Shown: positions 1 to 5,276, counted from the first letter of the stretch. The stretch: DNA of 7,156 nt from an uncultured Eubacteriales bacterium (GCA_900550065.1 URQR01000107.1:1-7156), one strand, 5' to 3'. Made by a program: numbers and translations. The notes: generated by a model not told the origin, from the letters alone.

Positions 1-6
1 ATAATC

Positions 7-315
7 ATGAAAATTTACGAACAGTACATCGGGAAAAAGGTTTTGATAAGAGGGTACGAATGCGGCGTATATTTCGGGACGCTTGCTGAGCTTGATGGCG
101 GTACGGCAATGCTTACAAATGTCAGGAACATATGGCGGTGGGAAGGTGCAAATAATTTGTTTGAGGTTGCGAACAAAGGGATCGACCCTGTAAACAGCAG
201 AGTGTCAGAAACGGTAGAATCGGCGGTTTTCACAGGAGTATGCGAGATTGTTCCATGCACCAAAACAGCAATTGAAAACTTGGAGGGAATCGAGGCATGG
301 GAATTTCAGAAATAG
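7..315 (+). CDS. DUF6948-like small phage protein
   Basis: This is a 102-residue soluble protein that resembles the DUF6948 family of small phage proteins, whose function is unknown. The family-like signature is a beta-rich N-terminus (VLIRGYECGVYFGTL, residues 12-26), then a block with NVRNIW and WEGANNL (residues 38-51), and a C-terminal part with a Pro-Cys pair (83-84) and a tryptophan near the end (98). There is no signal peptide or membrane segment. The ATG at position 7 gives a natural start, but its ribosome binding site lies outside the window, so a start further upstream cannot be excluded. It ends in TAG and overlaps the next gene by 19 bases, which suggests translational coupling in one operon. 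The family call is from memory of the pattern; the role is unknown. Confidence 0.75.
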   Translation: MKIYEQYIGKKVLIRGYECGVYFGTLAELDGGTAMLTNVRNIWRWEGANNLFEVANKGIDPVNSRVSETVESAVFTGVCEIVPCTKTAIENLEGIEAWEFQK

Positions 316-794
316 AACCGGCTATCTCCGGCATAAAAGAATTTCTATATAGCTACGGCTGCGGCAGCGGCGACGGCAGCGGCAACGGCTATGGCAACGG
401 CTGCGGCAACGACAGCGGCGACGGCAGCGGCAACGGCTATGGCTACGGCAGCGGCAACGGCTATGGCAGCGGCTACGGCAGCGGCGACGGCTATGACATA
501 AAACGAATCAACAATCAGCCTGTATATATGGTTGACGATATTCCAACCATTATAACGCACATTAAAGGGAACCTCGCGAAAGGCTATATTTTAGAGTTTA
601 ATGTCTATTTGAGGCCGTGCTATATCATCAAGCACGGCAGATACTTTGCCCACGGGGAAACTATACGCGAAGCAAGGGAAGCGCTGGAAGAAAAAATTTA
701 TGCAAATATGGATACGGAGGAGGCAATTGAGCGGTTTTCCGCAGCATTTGGAGAAGCGGACAAGCTGTACAAGGCAAAGGAATTTTATGTATAG
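297..794 (+). CDS. Gly-X repeat phage protein, N-terminal part ending at an in-frame TAG
   Basis: This frame encodes 165 residues. Residues 1-18 are a short leader. Residues 21-66 are almost pure Gly-X, with X being Ser, Asn, Asp, Tyr or Cys. Residues 67-165 form a globular domain beginning IKRINNQPVYMVDDIPTII and containing GYILEF, PCYIIKHGRYFAHGET and an acidic helix. The family is one I recall from Firmicute phages and gut elements, with no known function. In that family the protein continues past FYV with a Trp and then a LTGSCEMGR-like segment. Here the codon after FYV is TAG (792-794), and the expected C-terminus follows in the same frame up to 1022. This is therefore probably the N-terminal part of a gene broken by a Trp (TGG) to TAG change. 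The start is supported by GGAGGG at 282-287, nine bases upstream. It could still give a stable truncated protein. Confidence 0.75.
   Translation: MGISEIEPAISGIKEFLYSYGCGSGDGSGNGYGNGCGNDSGDGSGNGYGYGSGNGYGSGYGSGDGYDIKRINNQPVYMVDDIPTIITHIKGNLAKGYILEFNVYLRPCYIIKHGRYFAHGETIREAREALEEKIYANMDTEEAIERFSAAFGEADKLYKAKEFYV
357..494 (+). repeat. Gly-X hexanucleotide repeat tract (GGC-NNN units)
   Basis: About 23 consecutive six-base units encode Gly-X. Glycine is always GGC, and X is drawn from AGC, AAC, GAC, TAT, TAC and TGC. The only break in the alternation is at 411-413, where GAC (Asp) replaces the expected GGC. The tract is much richer in GC than its surroundings and reads as an Ala/Val-rich open frame on the opposite strand. 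Such a tract can expand or contract by slippage or unequal recombination in multiples of six bases without losing frame. Its role in the protein is unknown; a flexible linker is the simplest reading. Confidence 0.9.
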
Positions 795-821
795 CACAAT
801 CGTCTGACCGGGAGCTGTGAA

Positions 822-1022
822 ATGGGCCGGAAAAGCTTTGCAGTGACGCACGGAATAGACATTGACAACGACTATATGACGGTGCAGGAGTTTATCGAGC
901 TGACAAAGGATAGCTTTGGCGGGCAAGTCATACGAAAGCTTGCGGAAGTGTATGACCGTAAGAAGTGCAGCTATGTGCAGCGCGTCCGCGTGCAGGAGGG
1001 AAAGAAAGTTGAACAAGTTTAG
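822..1022 (+). pseudogene. C-terminal part of the Gly-X repeat protein, separated by the TAG at 792-794
   Basis: This stretch is in the same frame as the Gly-X gene at 297. Reading on from the TAG gives HNRLTGSCEMGRKSF, then HGIDIDN, TVQEFIELT and FGGQVIRKLAEVY, which is the expected C-terminal domain of that family. Without the TAG the whole gene would run 297-1022 and make about 241 residues. The ATG at 822 could serve as a restart, since GGGAG at 810-814 sits seven bases upstream, but it would lose the LTGSCE segment. The last 14 bases overlap the TTG start of the next gene. I read it as the distal fragment of a nonsense-interrupted gene. Separate expression of a 66-residue peptide, or readthrough, are alternatives. 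Confidence 0.7.
994..1000 (+). promoter_or_regulatory. Ribosome binding site that sets the TTG start at 1009
   Basis: AGGAGGG is followed by an eight-base spacer and TTG at 1009. This decides the start of the DUF3560 gene. The in-frame ATG at 916 would add 31 unlike residues read from a second frame of the upstream gene, and lacks comparable support. Confidence 0.8.
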
Positions 1023-1653
1023 GAAATATTGTACGAATGTATGGGTGGCTGAATGCGATGAAAAATATGAGAAGGGCGAAGTAATTCAGCTTGTAACGAA
1101 ACATGGAAAAGAAGTTGACTGTGAAATTTATAATTTTTTGTGTAAAAAAGGTGACAAGTATTACTATTCCATAGTGCGGATTGAAGAAAAAACATATGCA
1201 GAACGTAAGGCTGATAAGTATAGAAAAAGCGCTGTGAATGCAGCCCGCAAAAGCGATGAGTATTGTGAGAGGTCACAGGAAGCCAGAGCATTTCTATCTT
1301 TGGGCGAGCCTATAAAAGTAGGACATCACAGTGAAAAAAGACACAGGTCGTTGATAGAGAGAAATTGGAATAGAATGGGAAAGAGTGTTGCGTTTGCCGA
1401 AAAAGCAAAAGATGCAGAACAGAGAGCAGCTTATTGGGATAGTAAGTCCAAAGAAATTACCCTTGCGATGCCTGAAAGTTTAGAATATTTTAAATATGAA
1501 TTAGAGCGGGCAGTTGAATATCATGCAAAATTAAAAAGCGGTGAGATAGAACAGGAACATGCGTATTCAATGGCATATGCGAGTAAGGCAGTAAGGGAAC
1601 TAAAGAAAAAGGTTGAAATAGCACAAAAATTGTGGGGAGAGGGAATGGAATAG
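1009..1653 (+). CDS. DUF3560 domain protein
   Basis: The protein has 214 residues from a TTG start. Residues 1-62 form a small N-terminal region rich in aromatic and charged residues (NVWVAECDEKYEKGEVIQL). From about residue 65 it becomes a long, charged, mostly helical region. This carries the DUF3560 hallmark GEPIKVGHHSEKRHR at residues 99-113, then a second helical block with AMPESLEYF and HAYSMAYASKAVRELKKK. The DUF3560 family is common in phages, plasmids and conjugative elements; its molecular function is unknown. No signal peptide or membrane segment is seen. It overlaps the end of the Gly-X gene by 14 bases and is followed closely by the Cys-rich gene, so it is probably co-transcribed with both. 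Family assignment is firm from the GHHSEKRHR motif; the role is open. Confidence 0.85.
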   Translation: MNKFRKYCTNVWVAECDEKYEKGEVIQLVTKHGKEVDCEIYNFLCKKGDKYYYSIVRIEEKTYAERKADKYRKSAVNAARKSDEYCERSQEARAFLSLGEPIKVGHHSEKRHRSLIERNWNRMGKSVAFAEKAKDAEQRAAYWDSKSKEITLAMPESLEYFKYELERAVEYHAKLKSGEIEQEHAYSMAYASKAVRELKKKVEIAQKLWGEGME

Positions 1654-1657
1654 GAGG
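1652..1657 (+). promoter_or_regulatory. Ribosome binding site that sets the ATG start at 1665
   Basis: AGGAGG lies seven bases before ATG 1665 and overlaps the stop codon of the DUF3560 gene. It favours 1665 over the in-frame ATG at 1632, which would add 11 Gly/Arg-rich residues that are really the translated binding site region. Confidence 0.8.
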
Positions 1658-1664
1658 ACGAGGT

Positions 1665-2048
1665 ATGAGTAAATGCGCAAGCTGTATAAAAGGGCCGGCG
1701 GAGTGCAGCTATATGCGGGATATGACGCCGGTGGAGGGATGGACGGCAAAGACGGTGGCGTATCGGACGCAGCTTGGAAAAAGCGCGTATACGTACGAGG
1801 TAATAGAGTGTCCCGAGTTTGAGCCAAAGCACAAGCCGAAAAAGAAGCCACGGCGGAGCGGTGCAAGTTGTGCGAGCACGTTGGACCATGAGTACGCGGA
1901 AAGAAAACAAAAAGTGCTGAAAGGGTGCAGCTACGGCGTAAGCCATTTTTGTGACGGCACGCCGAACCCGTCGCAGGGCGGGAAAATGAAGCGGGAGCCG
2001 TGTAAGTATTACCGGGGTGGGAAGTGTACGAGTAGTAGAGTGAGGTAA
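1665..2048 (+). CDS. Small cysteine-rich, probably zinc-binding phage protein
   Basis: The product is 127 residues long with nine cysteines, at positions 4, 7, 14, 49, 69, 88, 96, 113 and 121. The N-terminal module has CASC at 4-7, a further Cys at 14, a Tyr-rich strand region, and ends with CPEF at 49-52. A strongly basic linker (KHKPKKKPRRSG, about 55-66) leads to a second half with GCSYGVSHFCDG and CKYYRGGKC. The paired Cys spacing suggests zinc binding, and the basic linker would suit contact with nucleic acid; both are inference. I do not recognise a named family. It has no signal peptide. It is the last gene before a non-coding gap and probably closes the accessory operon. Its base composition is more GC-rich than that of the DUF3560 gene before it, and adenine-poor codon choice is noticeable. 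Confidence 0.7.
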   Translation: MSKCASCIKGPAECSYMRDMTPVEGWTAKTVAYRTQLGKSAYTYEVIECPEFEPKHKPKKKPRRSGASCASTLDHEYAERKQKVLKGCSYGVSHFCDGTPNPSQGGKMKREPCKYYRGGKCTSSRVR

Positions 2049-2070
2049 GGCAAGAAACAGAGTTTCTTCC
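2049..2070 (+). repeat. Small hairpin directly after the Cys-rich gene
   Basis: AAGAAAC at 2052-2058 pairs with GTTTCTT at 2062-2068 around a three-base loop. Two further G-C pairs are possible outside a single bulged C. It starts immediately after the TAA stop. It is AT-rich and not followed by a T-run, so it is a weak terminator at best. It may instead protect the 3' end of the mRNA. Confidence 0.45.
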
Positions 2071-2086
2071 TATTATATTATATAAA

Positions 2087-2123
2087 TGCCGGGTATTAAT
2101 TTTTTAATACATTATACCCGGCA
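2087..2123 (+). repeat. Strong inverted repeat with a nested alternative hairpin, upstream of rep
   Basis: TGCCGGGTAT at 2087-2096 pairs perfectly with ATACCCGGCA at 2114-2123. Inside it, GTATTAA at 2093-2099 can pair with TTAATAC at 2104-2110 around a TTTT loop. The two full stems compete for 2093-2096, or they can stack as a bulged compound hairpin. No T-run follows directly, so it is not a classic intrinsic terminator. It could end the upstream operon, act as an operator, or be an origin structure for the replication protein that starts 87 bases later. The gap 2049-2210 otherwise shows only AT-rich sequence and the rep ribosome binding site. Confidence 0.6.
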
Positions 2124-2210
2124 AATAACTATAGATTTTAATATTATTTTTACGGGCTTGGTTAGAGCCTAAGTTTACGACCATACACCAAAGAAAAGGA
2201 GGGCGCAAAA

Positions 2211-3062
2211 ATGAAAGAAGGTTATTGGGTAATACGCACCTATATATCCGGAAGCGTAGGTGAAAAAACAAAGTATTGGATTCCGGGACCGCGCCCTCGC
2301 AGGAATAGGCGTAATTTTGAATCTGACATAAAAAAGCAACAACAAAACAATGCGGCGGCAGAGCGTCAAATGGCCCGTGCGATGAATGCAAACTTTAAAG
2401 CAGGTGATATTCTGCTTGGATTAGATTATTCAGATGATGGACTGCAAAAGCTGATAGATAGGGCAGGAGTTACTCAACGCATGGACGAAGGCGAACGAAT
2501 GGAACGCATCAGGCAAGCGGCAGAACATGAGCTGCGATTATGCCTGCGGCGTGCTAAACATGTACTTACAAAAGAAAAGCAGTCAATTCAATACATAGCA
2601 ATTACCTCGGACATTGATGGAAAAACGGGAGAGACTGTGCGCGTACATCACCATCTTGTTATTAATAGCGGGGCGTTAGACGCTTTTCGTGCAAAGTGGA
2701 CACTTGGAGGAGTGGACTATAAAATACTATCTACGCAAAAGGACTATACACCGATTGCACATTATTTTATAAAACAAGTGCGCAAAATTCCAGACGCAAA
2801 GAAATATATGTCAAGCCGGAACTTAGTCAGGCCACAGCCGAAAGACCGAATCGCGGTCAATAATTCCGAGCTTCGCATTCCCACAAGATGTGAACTGTTG
2901 CATCGAAGCGAATATCAACCGAATAAACCGCAGTACATACGGTATTACATACACCGTGAAGGTTTTCACGGTAGAGACCAAAGCATAATAAAACGAACGA
3001 AAGGGACGGAACAAAACGAAAATTTGAATTGCTTGACAGGAGGGGAGCGGAATGGACTATAG
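2211..3062 (+). CDS. Rolling-circle replication-associated protein (REP_ORF2/G2P-like HUH endonuclease)
   Basis: The protein has 283 residues and resembles the replication initiators grouped as REP_ORF2-G2P, related to filamentous phage gene II protein. The start MKEGYWVIRTY and the block GDILLGLDYS (65-74) are typical of these Clostridia phage proteins. An HHH metal-binding motif sits in VRVHHHLVI (His 146-148). About 37 residues later a YxxK motif appears (Tyr185, Lys188, in HYFIKQVRK). This is the order expected for an HUH endonuclease, which nicks one DNA strand and stays covalently linked through tyrosine. SSRNLVRPQPKDR follows at about 201-213, and YIRYYIHRE lies near residue 245. AAGGAGGG supports the ATG. 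The gene overlaps the next one by 11 bases. The nickase role is inferred from motifs. In a tailed phage it may serve replication or be an inherited mobile-element gene. Confidence 0.8.
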   Translation: MKEGYWVIRTYISGSVGEKTKYWIPGPRPRRNRRNFESDIKKQQQNNAAAERQMARAMNANFKAGDILLGLDYSDDGLQKLIDRAGVTQRMDEGERMERIRQAAEHELRLCLRRAKHVLTKEKQSIQYIAITSDIDGKTGETVRVHHHLVINSGALDAFRAKWTLGGVDYKILSTQKDYTPIAHYFIKQVRKIPDAKKYMSSRNLVRPQPKDRIAVNNSELRIPTRCELLHRSEYQPNKPQYIRYYIHREGFHGRDQSIIKRTKGTEQNENLNCLTGGERNGL

Positions 3063-3489
3063 GAAAGTGGCAATTGAGGATTTGCGGGGATATACCGACA
3101 AAAAACAATCGTTGCGTATAATGCGGGAGCGGATAGTAGCCTTGCAGGACAGTACGCGTTATTTGCATGGAGCGGCGTTGAACGATGTGCCAGCGCGCGG
3201 CGGAGGAACGGCAATCGAAGACCAGTATAACAATGACATTGTAGAGCTTGATAAACTGAAACGCAATTATAGTATCGTGGCACGAGAGGTGAAGCGTATA
3301 CATAAGGCGTATCATGCGCTAAGAGACAATGAGCGTCGTGTGTTGGAGCTCTTTTATATAAACAAAGTGAAAGACTGTGTAGAATTGCTGTGTGAAGAAC
3401 TGGGCTATGAACGCAGCAATATATATAATATTAAAGACGCGGCTTTGAAACGGTTTACCGTTTTGATGTATGGTGTTATTGATTTGTAG
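3052..3489 (+). CDS. Sigma-70 region-4-like late transcription regulator
   Basis: This 145-residue protein has a charged helical N-terminal half with a probable coiled segment at about 58-85. A helix-turn-helix region at about 91-138 resembles sigma-70 region 4: LRDNERRVLELFYI, then a recognition-type helix in YERSNIYNIKDAALKRF. Proteins of this size and layout (ArpU-like or sigma-like phage regulators) commonly sit just before the terminase block in Firmicute phages and control late genes. The start ATG is preceded by AGGAGGGG and overlaps the end of the Rep gene, indicating coupling. It is followed by a non-coding gap with a candidate promoter and a terminator, which fits a role at the early-to-late switch. 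The regulatory role is inferred from family and position; the DNA target is not known. Confidence 0.8.
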   Translation: MDYRKVAIEDLRGYTDKKQSLRIMRERIVALQDSTRYLHGAALNDVPARGGGTAIEDQYNNDIVELDKLKRNYSIVAREVKRIHKAYHALRDNERRVLELFYINKVKDCVELLCEELGYERSNIYNIKDAALKRFTVLMYGVIDL

Positions 3490-3529
3490 TTTTGGAAAAA
3501 CTCTGGACGATTTTATATTAATTCCGTAG

Positions 3530-3535
3530 TATACT
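3530..3535 (+). promoter_or_regulatory. Candidate late promoter -10 element (TATACT)
   Basis: TATACT lies about 40 bases after the regulator stop and would start RNA near 3542. No good TTGACA box is found at 16-18 bases upstream; the nearest resemblance is TGGACG at 3504-3509 with a 20-base spacer. A missing -35 box would fit a promoter that depends on the adjacent sigma-like protein, but this is inference. Confidence 0.35.
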
Positions 3536-3551
3536 ATTATTGTGGAAAGCA

Positions 3552-3595
3552 ACAAAAAGGACGCACGCAAGATTTGGGCGGTGCGTCCTTTTTGT
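3552..3595 (+). terminator. Perfect 15-bp intrinsic terminator, probably bidirectional
   Basis: ACAAAAAGGACGCAC at 3552-3566 pairs perfectly with GTGCGTCCTTTTTGT at 3581-3595 around a 14-base loop. The GC-rich core is flanked by A5 on one side and T5 on the other, so it can work on either strand. It separates the replication/regulator operon from the methyltransferase and packaging genes. Confidence 0.85.
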
Positions 3596-3605
3596 ATGGG
3601 GCTGA

Positions 3606-3645
3606 ATACCGCGCGGATGTGAGCTGGGGCGGGGGGTTGCGGTAT
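3606..3645 (+). repeat. G-rich stem-loop in the methyltransferase leader
   Basis: ATACCGC at 3606-3612 can pair with GCGGTAT at 3639-3645. The 26-base loop is very G-rich and contains GGGG-C-GGGGGG at 3626-3636. The stem is short for the loop size, so pairing is uncertain. It lies about 10 bases before the ribosome binding site of the methyltransferase gene and could affect its translation. Confidence 0.3.
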
Positions 3646-3668
3646 ATAGCTAAGAAGGGGTTGACATT

Positions 3669-4484
3669 ATGAATAGAAACATCATTTACAATGAGGATTG
3701 CATAAAGGGAATGGAAAAAATACAAACTGGGATAATTGATTTAATTCTGTGTGATTTACCATATGGAATCATAGAGAGCGGATGGGACAACGAATTACCG
3801 ATTACAGAGCTTTGGAAACAGTATAATCGAATCATTAAAGAAAACGGAGCGATTATTTTAACCGCAACACAGAAATTTGCCGCAAAACTTATTGAAGCAA
3901 ATAAGAAATATTTTCGTTATGACCTCGTATGGAAGAAGAACATACCAATCGGACACGCAAATTGTAATAAAATGCCGCTGCGTCAGCATGAATTAATTCT
4001 GGTGTTTTACAAGAAAGCTCCTACCTTCAACCCGCAAGGATTGATTCCTATACCACCGAAACTTAAAAAGAGATACAAAAACGGAAAGTTCCCTGTTGAT
4101 TCATGCTACAAAGAAAAGACACTCTCAAAGCCGTATATACAAAAGTTTTCAAACTATCCGAAATCCGTGCTTGAGTTTTCGCATGATAGCATGCGTGTAC
4201 ATCCAACCCAAAAACCAATTGCTTTATTTGAGTATTTAATCAAGACATATACAAACGAGGGCGAACTGGTATTGGATAACTGTATGGGGAGCGGCACAAC
4301 AGCCGAAGCATGTATCAATACTGGGAGAGACTATATTGGTTTTGAGACTGATGTATACTATTGGAAACTTTGCCAAAGACGGATAACACGCCGATTATGC
4401 AAAAAGGATAGGATTGATTTACATTGCTTAGAGTGTATCTGTGGTGCAGAGGATAACGGGAAAGTATATTGTGTTGTGAAGTAA
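3669..4484 (+). CDS. DNA methyltransferase, beta class (N6-adenine or N4-cytosine)
   Basis: The 271-residue protein transfers a methyl group from S-adenosylmethionine to an amino group in DNA. The catalytic motif IV is DLPYG at residues 29-33, near the N-terminus, and the cofactor motif I is LDNCMGSGTT at 202-211, near the C-terminus. This order defines the beta class. MRVHPTQKP at 175-183 is the usual segment before motif I, and the region between (about 90-170) probably holds target recognition. A C-terminal extension from about 235 carries a Cys-rich patch (HCLECIC, 252-258) of unknown role. GAAGGGG lies eight bases before the ATG. No restriction partner is seen; the next gene is a packaging-type HNH nuclease. 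As an orphan phage enzyme it probably protects phage DNA from host restriction or marks it for regulation. The exact target base is not determined. Confidence 0.9.
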   Translation: MNRNIIYNEDCIKGMEKIQTGIIDLILCDLPYGIIESGWDNELPITELWKQYNRIIKENGAIILTATQKFAAKLIEANKKYFRYDLVWKKNIPIGHANCNKMPLRQHELILVFYKKAPTFNPQGLIPIPPKLKKRYKNGKFPVDSCYKEKTLSKPYIQKFSNYPKSVLEFSHDSMRVHPTQKPIALFEYLIKTYTNEGELVLDNCMGSGTTAEACINTGRDYIGFETDVYYWKLCQRRITRRLCKKDRIDLHCLECICGAEDNGKVYCVVK

Positions 4485-4497
4485 AGGCGGGACAATC

Positions 4498-4872
4498 GTG
4501 AAGGAGTGGGCGAAGTCGTTCTATTTATCGGATTCATGGCGCACTTGCCGTGAATCTTTTTTAATGCACAAGTCACATTTATGCGAGCGGTGCAGCACGC
4601 CGGATAATCCTGTGGTGGCGTGCATCGTACATCATAAAACATATTTGACCTCGGAAAATATCAACAATCCAAATATTGCGTTATCGTGGGATAATTTAGA
4701 AGCGTTGTGTCAGGACTGCCACAATAAAGAGCACCACAAACGGGTATTGCGGCGGTATAAGTTTACAGAGAGCGGCGAACTGACCGCACTCCCCCCCCCA
4801 TTGACGGAAAAAAATAACGTGCTGGGGAACCGAGAAGGTGGGGATAATTTTACTCCGCAGACGCGCGCATGA
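4498..4872 (+). CDS. HNH endonuclease, packaging-associated
   Basis: The 124-residue protein starts at GTG, with AAAGGCGGGA just upstream overlapping the methyltransferase stop. The opening WAKSFYLSDSWRTCR is typical of phage HNH proteins. The zinc-binding and catalytic fold is shown by Cys29-x2-Cys32, the His pair 45-46 followed by Lys, Asn66 in WDNLEAL, and Cys71-x2-Cys74-His75 with His79-His80. HNH nucleases next to the terminase genes are known to work with the terminase in cutting DNA for packaging in several cos-type HK97-like phages; here that is inferred from position. The last 25 or so residues after a Pro run look disordered and poorly constrained. They are encoded after a run of nine C (4791-4799), where a one-base slip would lead to stops within a few codons but leave the nuclease fold intact. 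Confidence 0.9.
   Translation: MKEWAKSFYLSDSWRTCRESFLMHKSHLCERCSTPDNPVVACIVHHKTYLTSENINNPNIALSWDNLEALCQDCHNKEHHKRVLRRYKFTESGELTALPPPLTEKNNVLGNREGGDNFTPQTRA
4791..4799 (+). repeat. Homopolymer run of nine C inside the HNH gene
   Basis: Nine consecutive C encode the end of Leu98 and the Pro99-101 run. A one-base change gives a stop after two to six codons in either shifted frame, so slippage here would only remove the C-terminal tail. Confidence 0.85.
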
Positions 4873-4906
4873 CGGGTGTACGTGCAGGGGGGTGTGGTAT
4901 TTGACG

Positions 4907-4914
4907 AAAGGAGG
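4907..4914 (+). promoter_or_regulatory. Ribosome binding site that sets the TTG start of terS
   Basis: AAAGGAGG lies eight bases before TTG 4923. The next in-frame ATG is about 17 codons into the gene and would cut off a conserved-looking basic N-terminus, so TTG is preferred. Confidence 0.8.
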
Positions 4915-4922
4915 CGTTATAT

Positions 4923-5276
4923 TTGCAAATTAACAAAGAGCTGACAAAAGATAAGCGGATTAAGAAAGAGATGTCTAAACTAAGGCGTGTTTTTAAAGAC
5001 ATTGACAAAAACATGTGGCAGACGGTAGAAAGCCTGATTAAAAACGCCGCTTTTATGTCTGTGTCCCTTGAAGAGCTTCAGGAAATCATAAACGAAGAGG
5101 GCTATACCGTCGAATACCAAAACGGGGCAAATCAGAGTGGGACGAAGCAAAGCGACGCAGTAAAAACACATATCGCCATGACAAAAAATCACGCCGCTAT
5201 TATTAAGCAACTGACAGAGCTTGTGCCGCCGGAAAAGAAAAAAGAAAGCAAATTACAGGCTTTAAGGGACGAATAA
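4923..5276 (+). CDS. terS: Terminase small subunit, P27 family
   Basis: The 117-residue protein is the DNA-recognition part of the packaging motor. Its basic N-terminus is followed by helices (about 16-60) that resemble the DNA-binding part of P27-type small terminases. The most diagnostic segment is EYQNGANQSGTKQSDAV at about 64-80, followed by the helical IIKQLTELVPP at about 93-103, the usual end of this family. The tail is Lys-rich. Translation starts at TTG with a strong ribosome binding site. The stop codon overlaps the start of the large terminase gene (TAATG), so the two subunits are translationally coupled. The function is to bind the packaging site and load the large subunit. Confidence is high because the sequence pattern and the neighbour agree. 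Confidence 0.9.
   Translation: MQINKELTKDKRIKKEMSKLRRVFKDIDKNMWQTVESLIKNAAFMSVSLEELQEIINEEGYTVEYQNGANQSGTKQSDAVKTHIAMTKNHAAIIKQLTELVPPEKKKESKLQALRDE

Noticed and set aside
345..560. Ala/Val-rich open frame on the minus strand opposite the Gly-X tract
   Set aside because: It is the complement of the GGC-NNN repeats (GCC and related codons), has no sensible domain and no supported start, and is explained fully by the + strand gene.
792..794. Reassignment of TAG to an amino acid across the phage
   Set aside because: Several intact genes end in TAG at natural positions (315, 1653, 3062, 3489), and no other gene has an internal TAG, so global recoding is unlikely.
916..1008. Upstream ATG extension of the DUF3560 protein
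   Set aside because: The added 31 residues overlap the C-terminal coding part of the Gly-X gene in another frame, and a far better ribosome binding site supports TTG 1009.
2139..2146. TAATATTA, which resembles the nick site of eukaryotic ssDNA virus Reps
   Set aside because: It lacks the final C, is not in the loop of a hairpin, and lies in a very AT-rich stretch where it can occur by chance.
2857..3315. Long minus-strand open frames across the rep and regulator genes, and similar ones elsewhere
   Set aside because: They have no recognisable domains or ribosome binding sites and lie opposite well-supported + strand genes.
3661..3692. TTGACA with a downstream TACAAT as a promoter for the methyltransferase
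   Set aside because: The spacer is 20 bases and the -10 would lie inside the coding sequence; the TTGACA is more simply the spacer between ribosome binding site and ATG.
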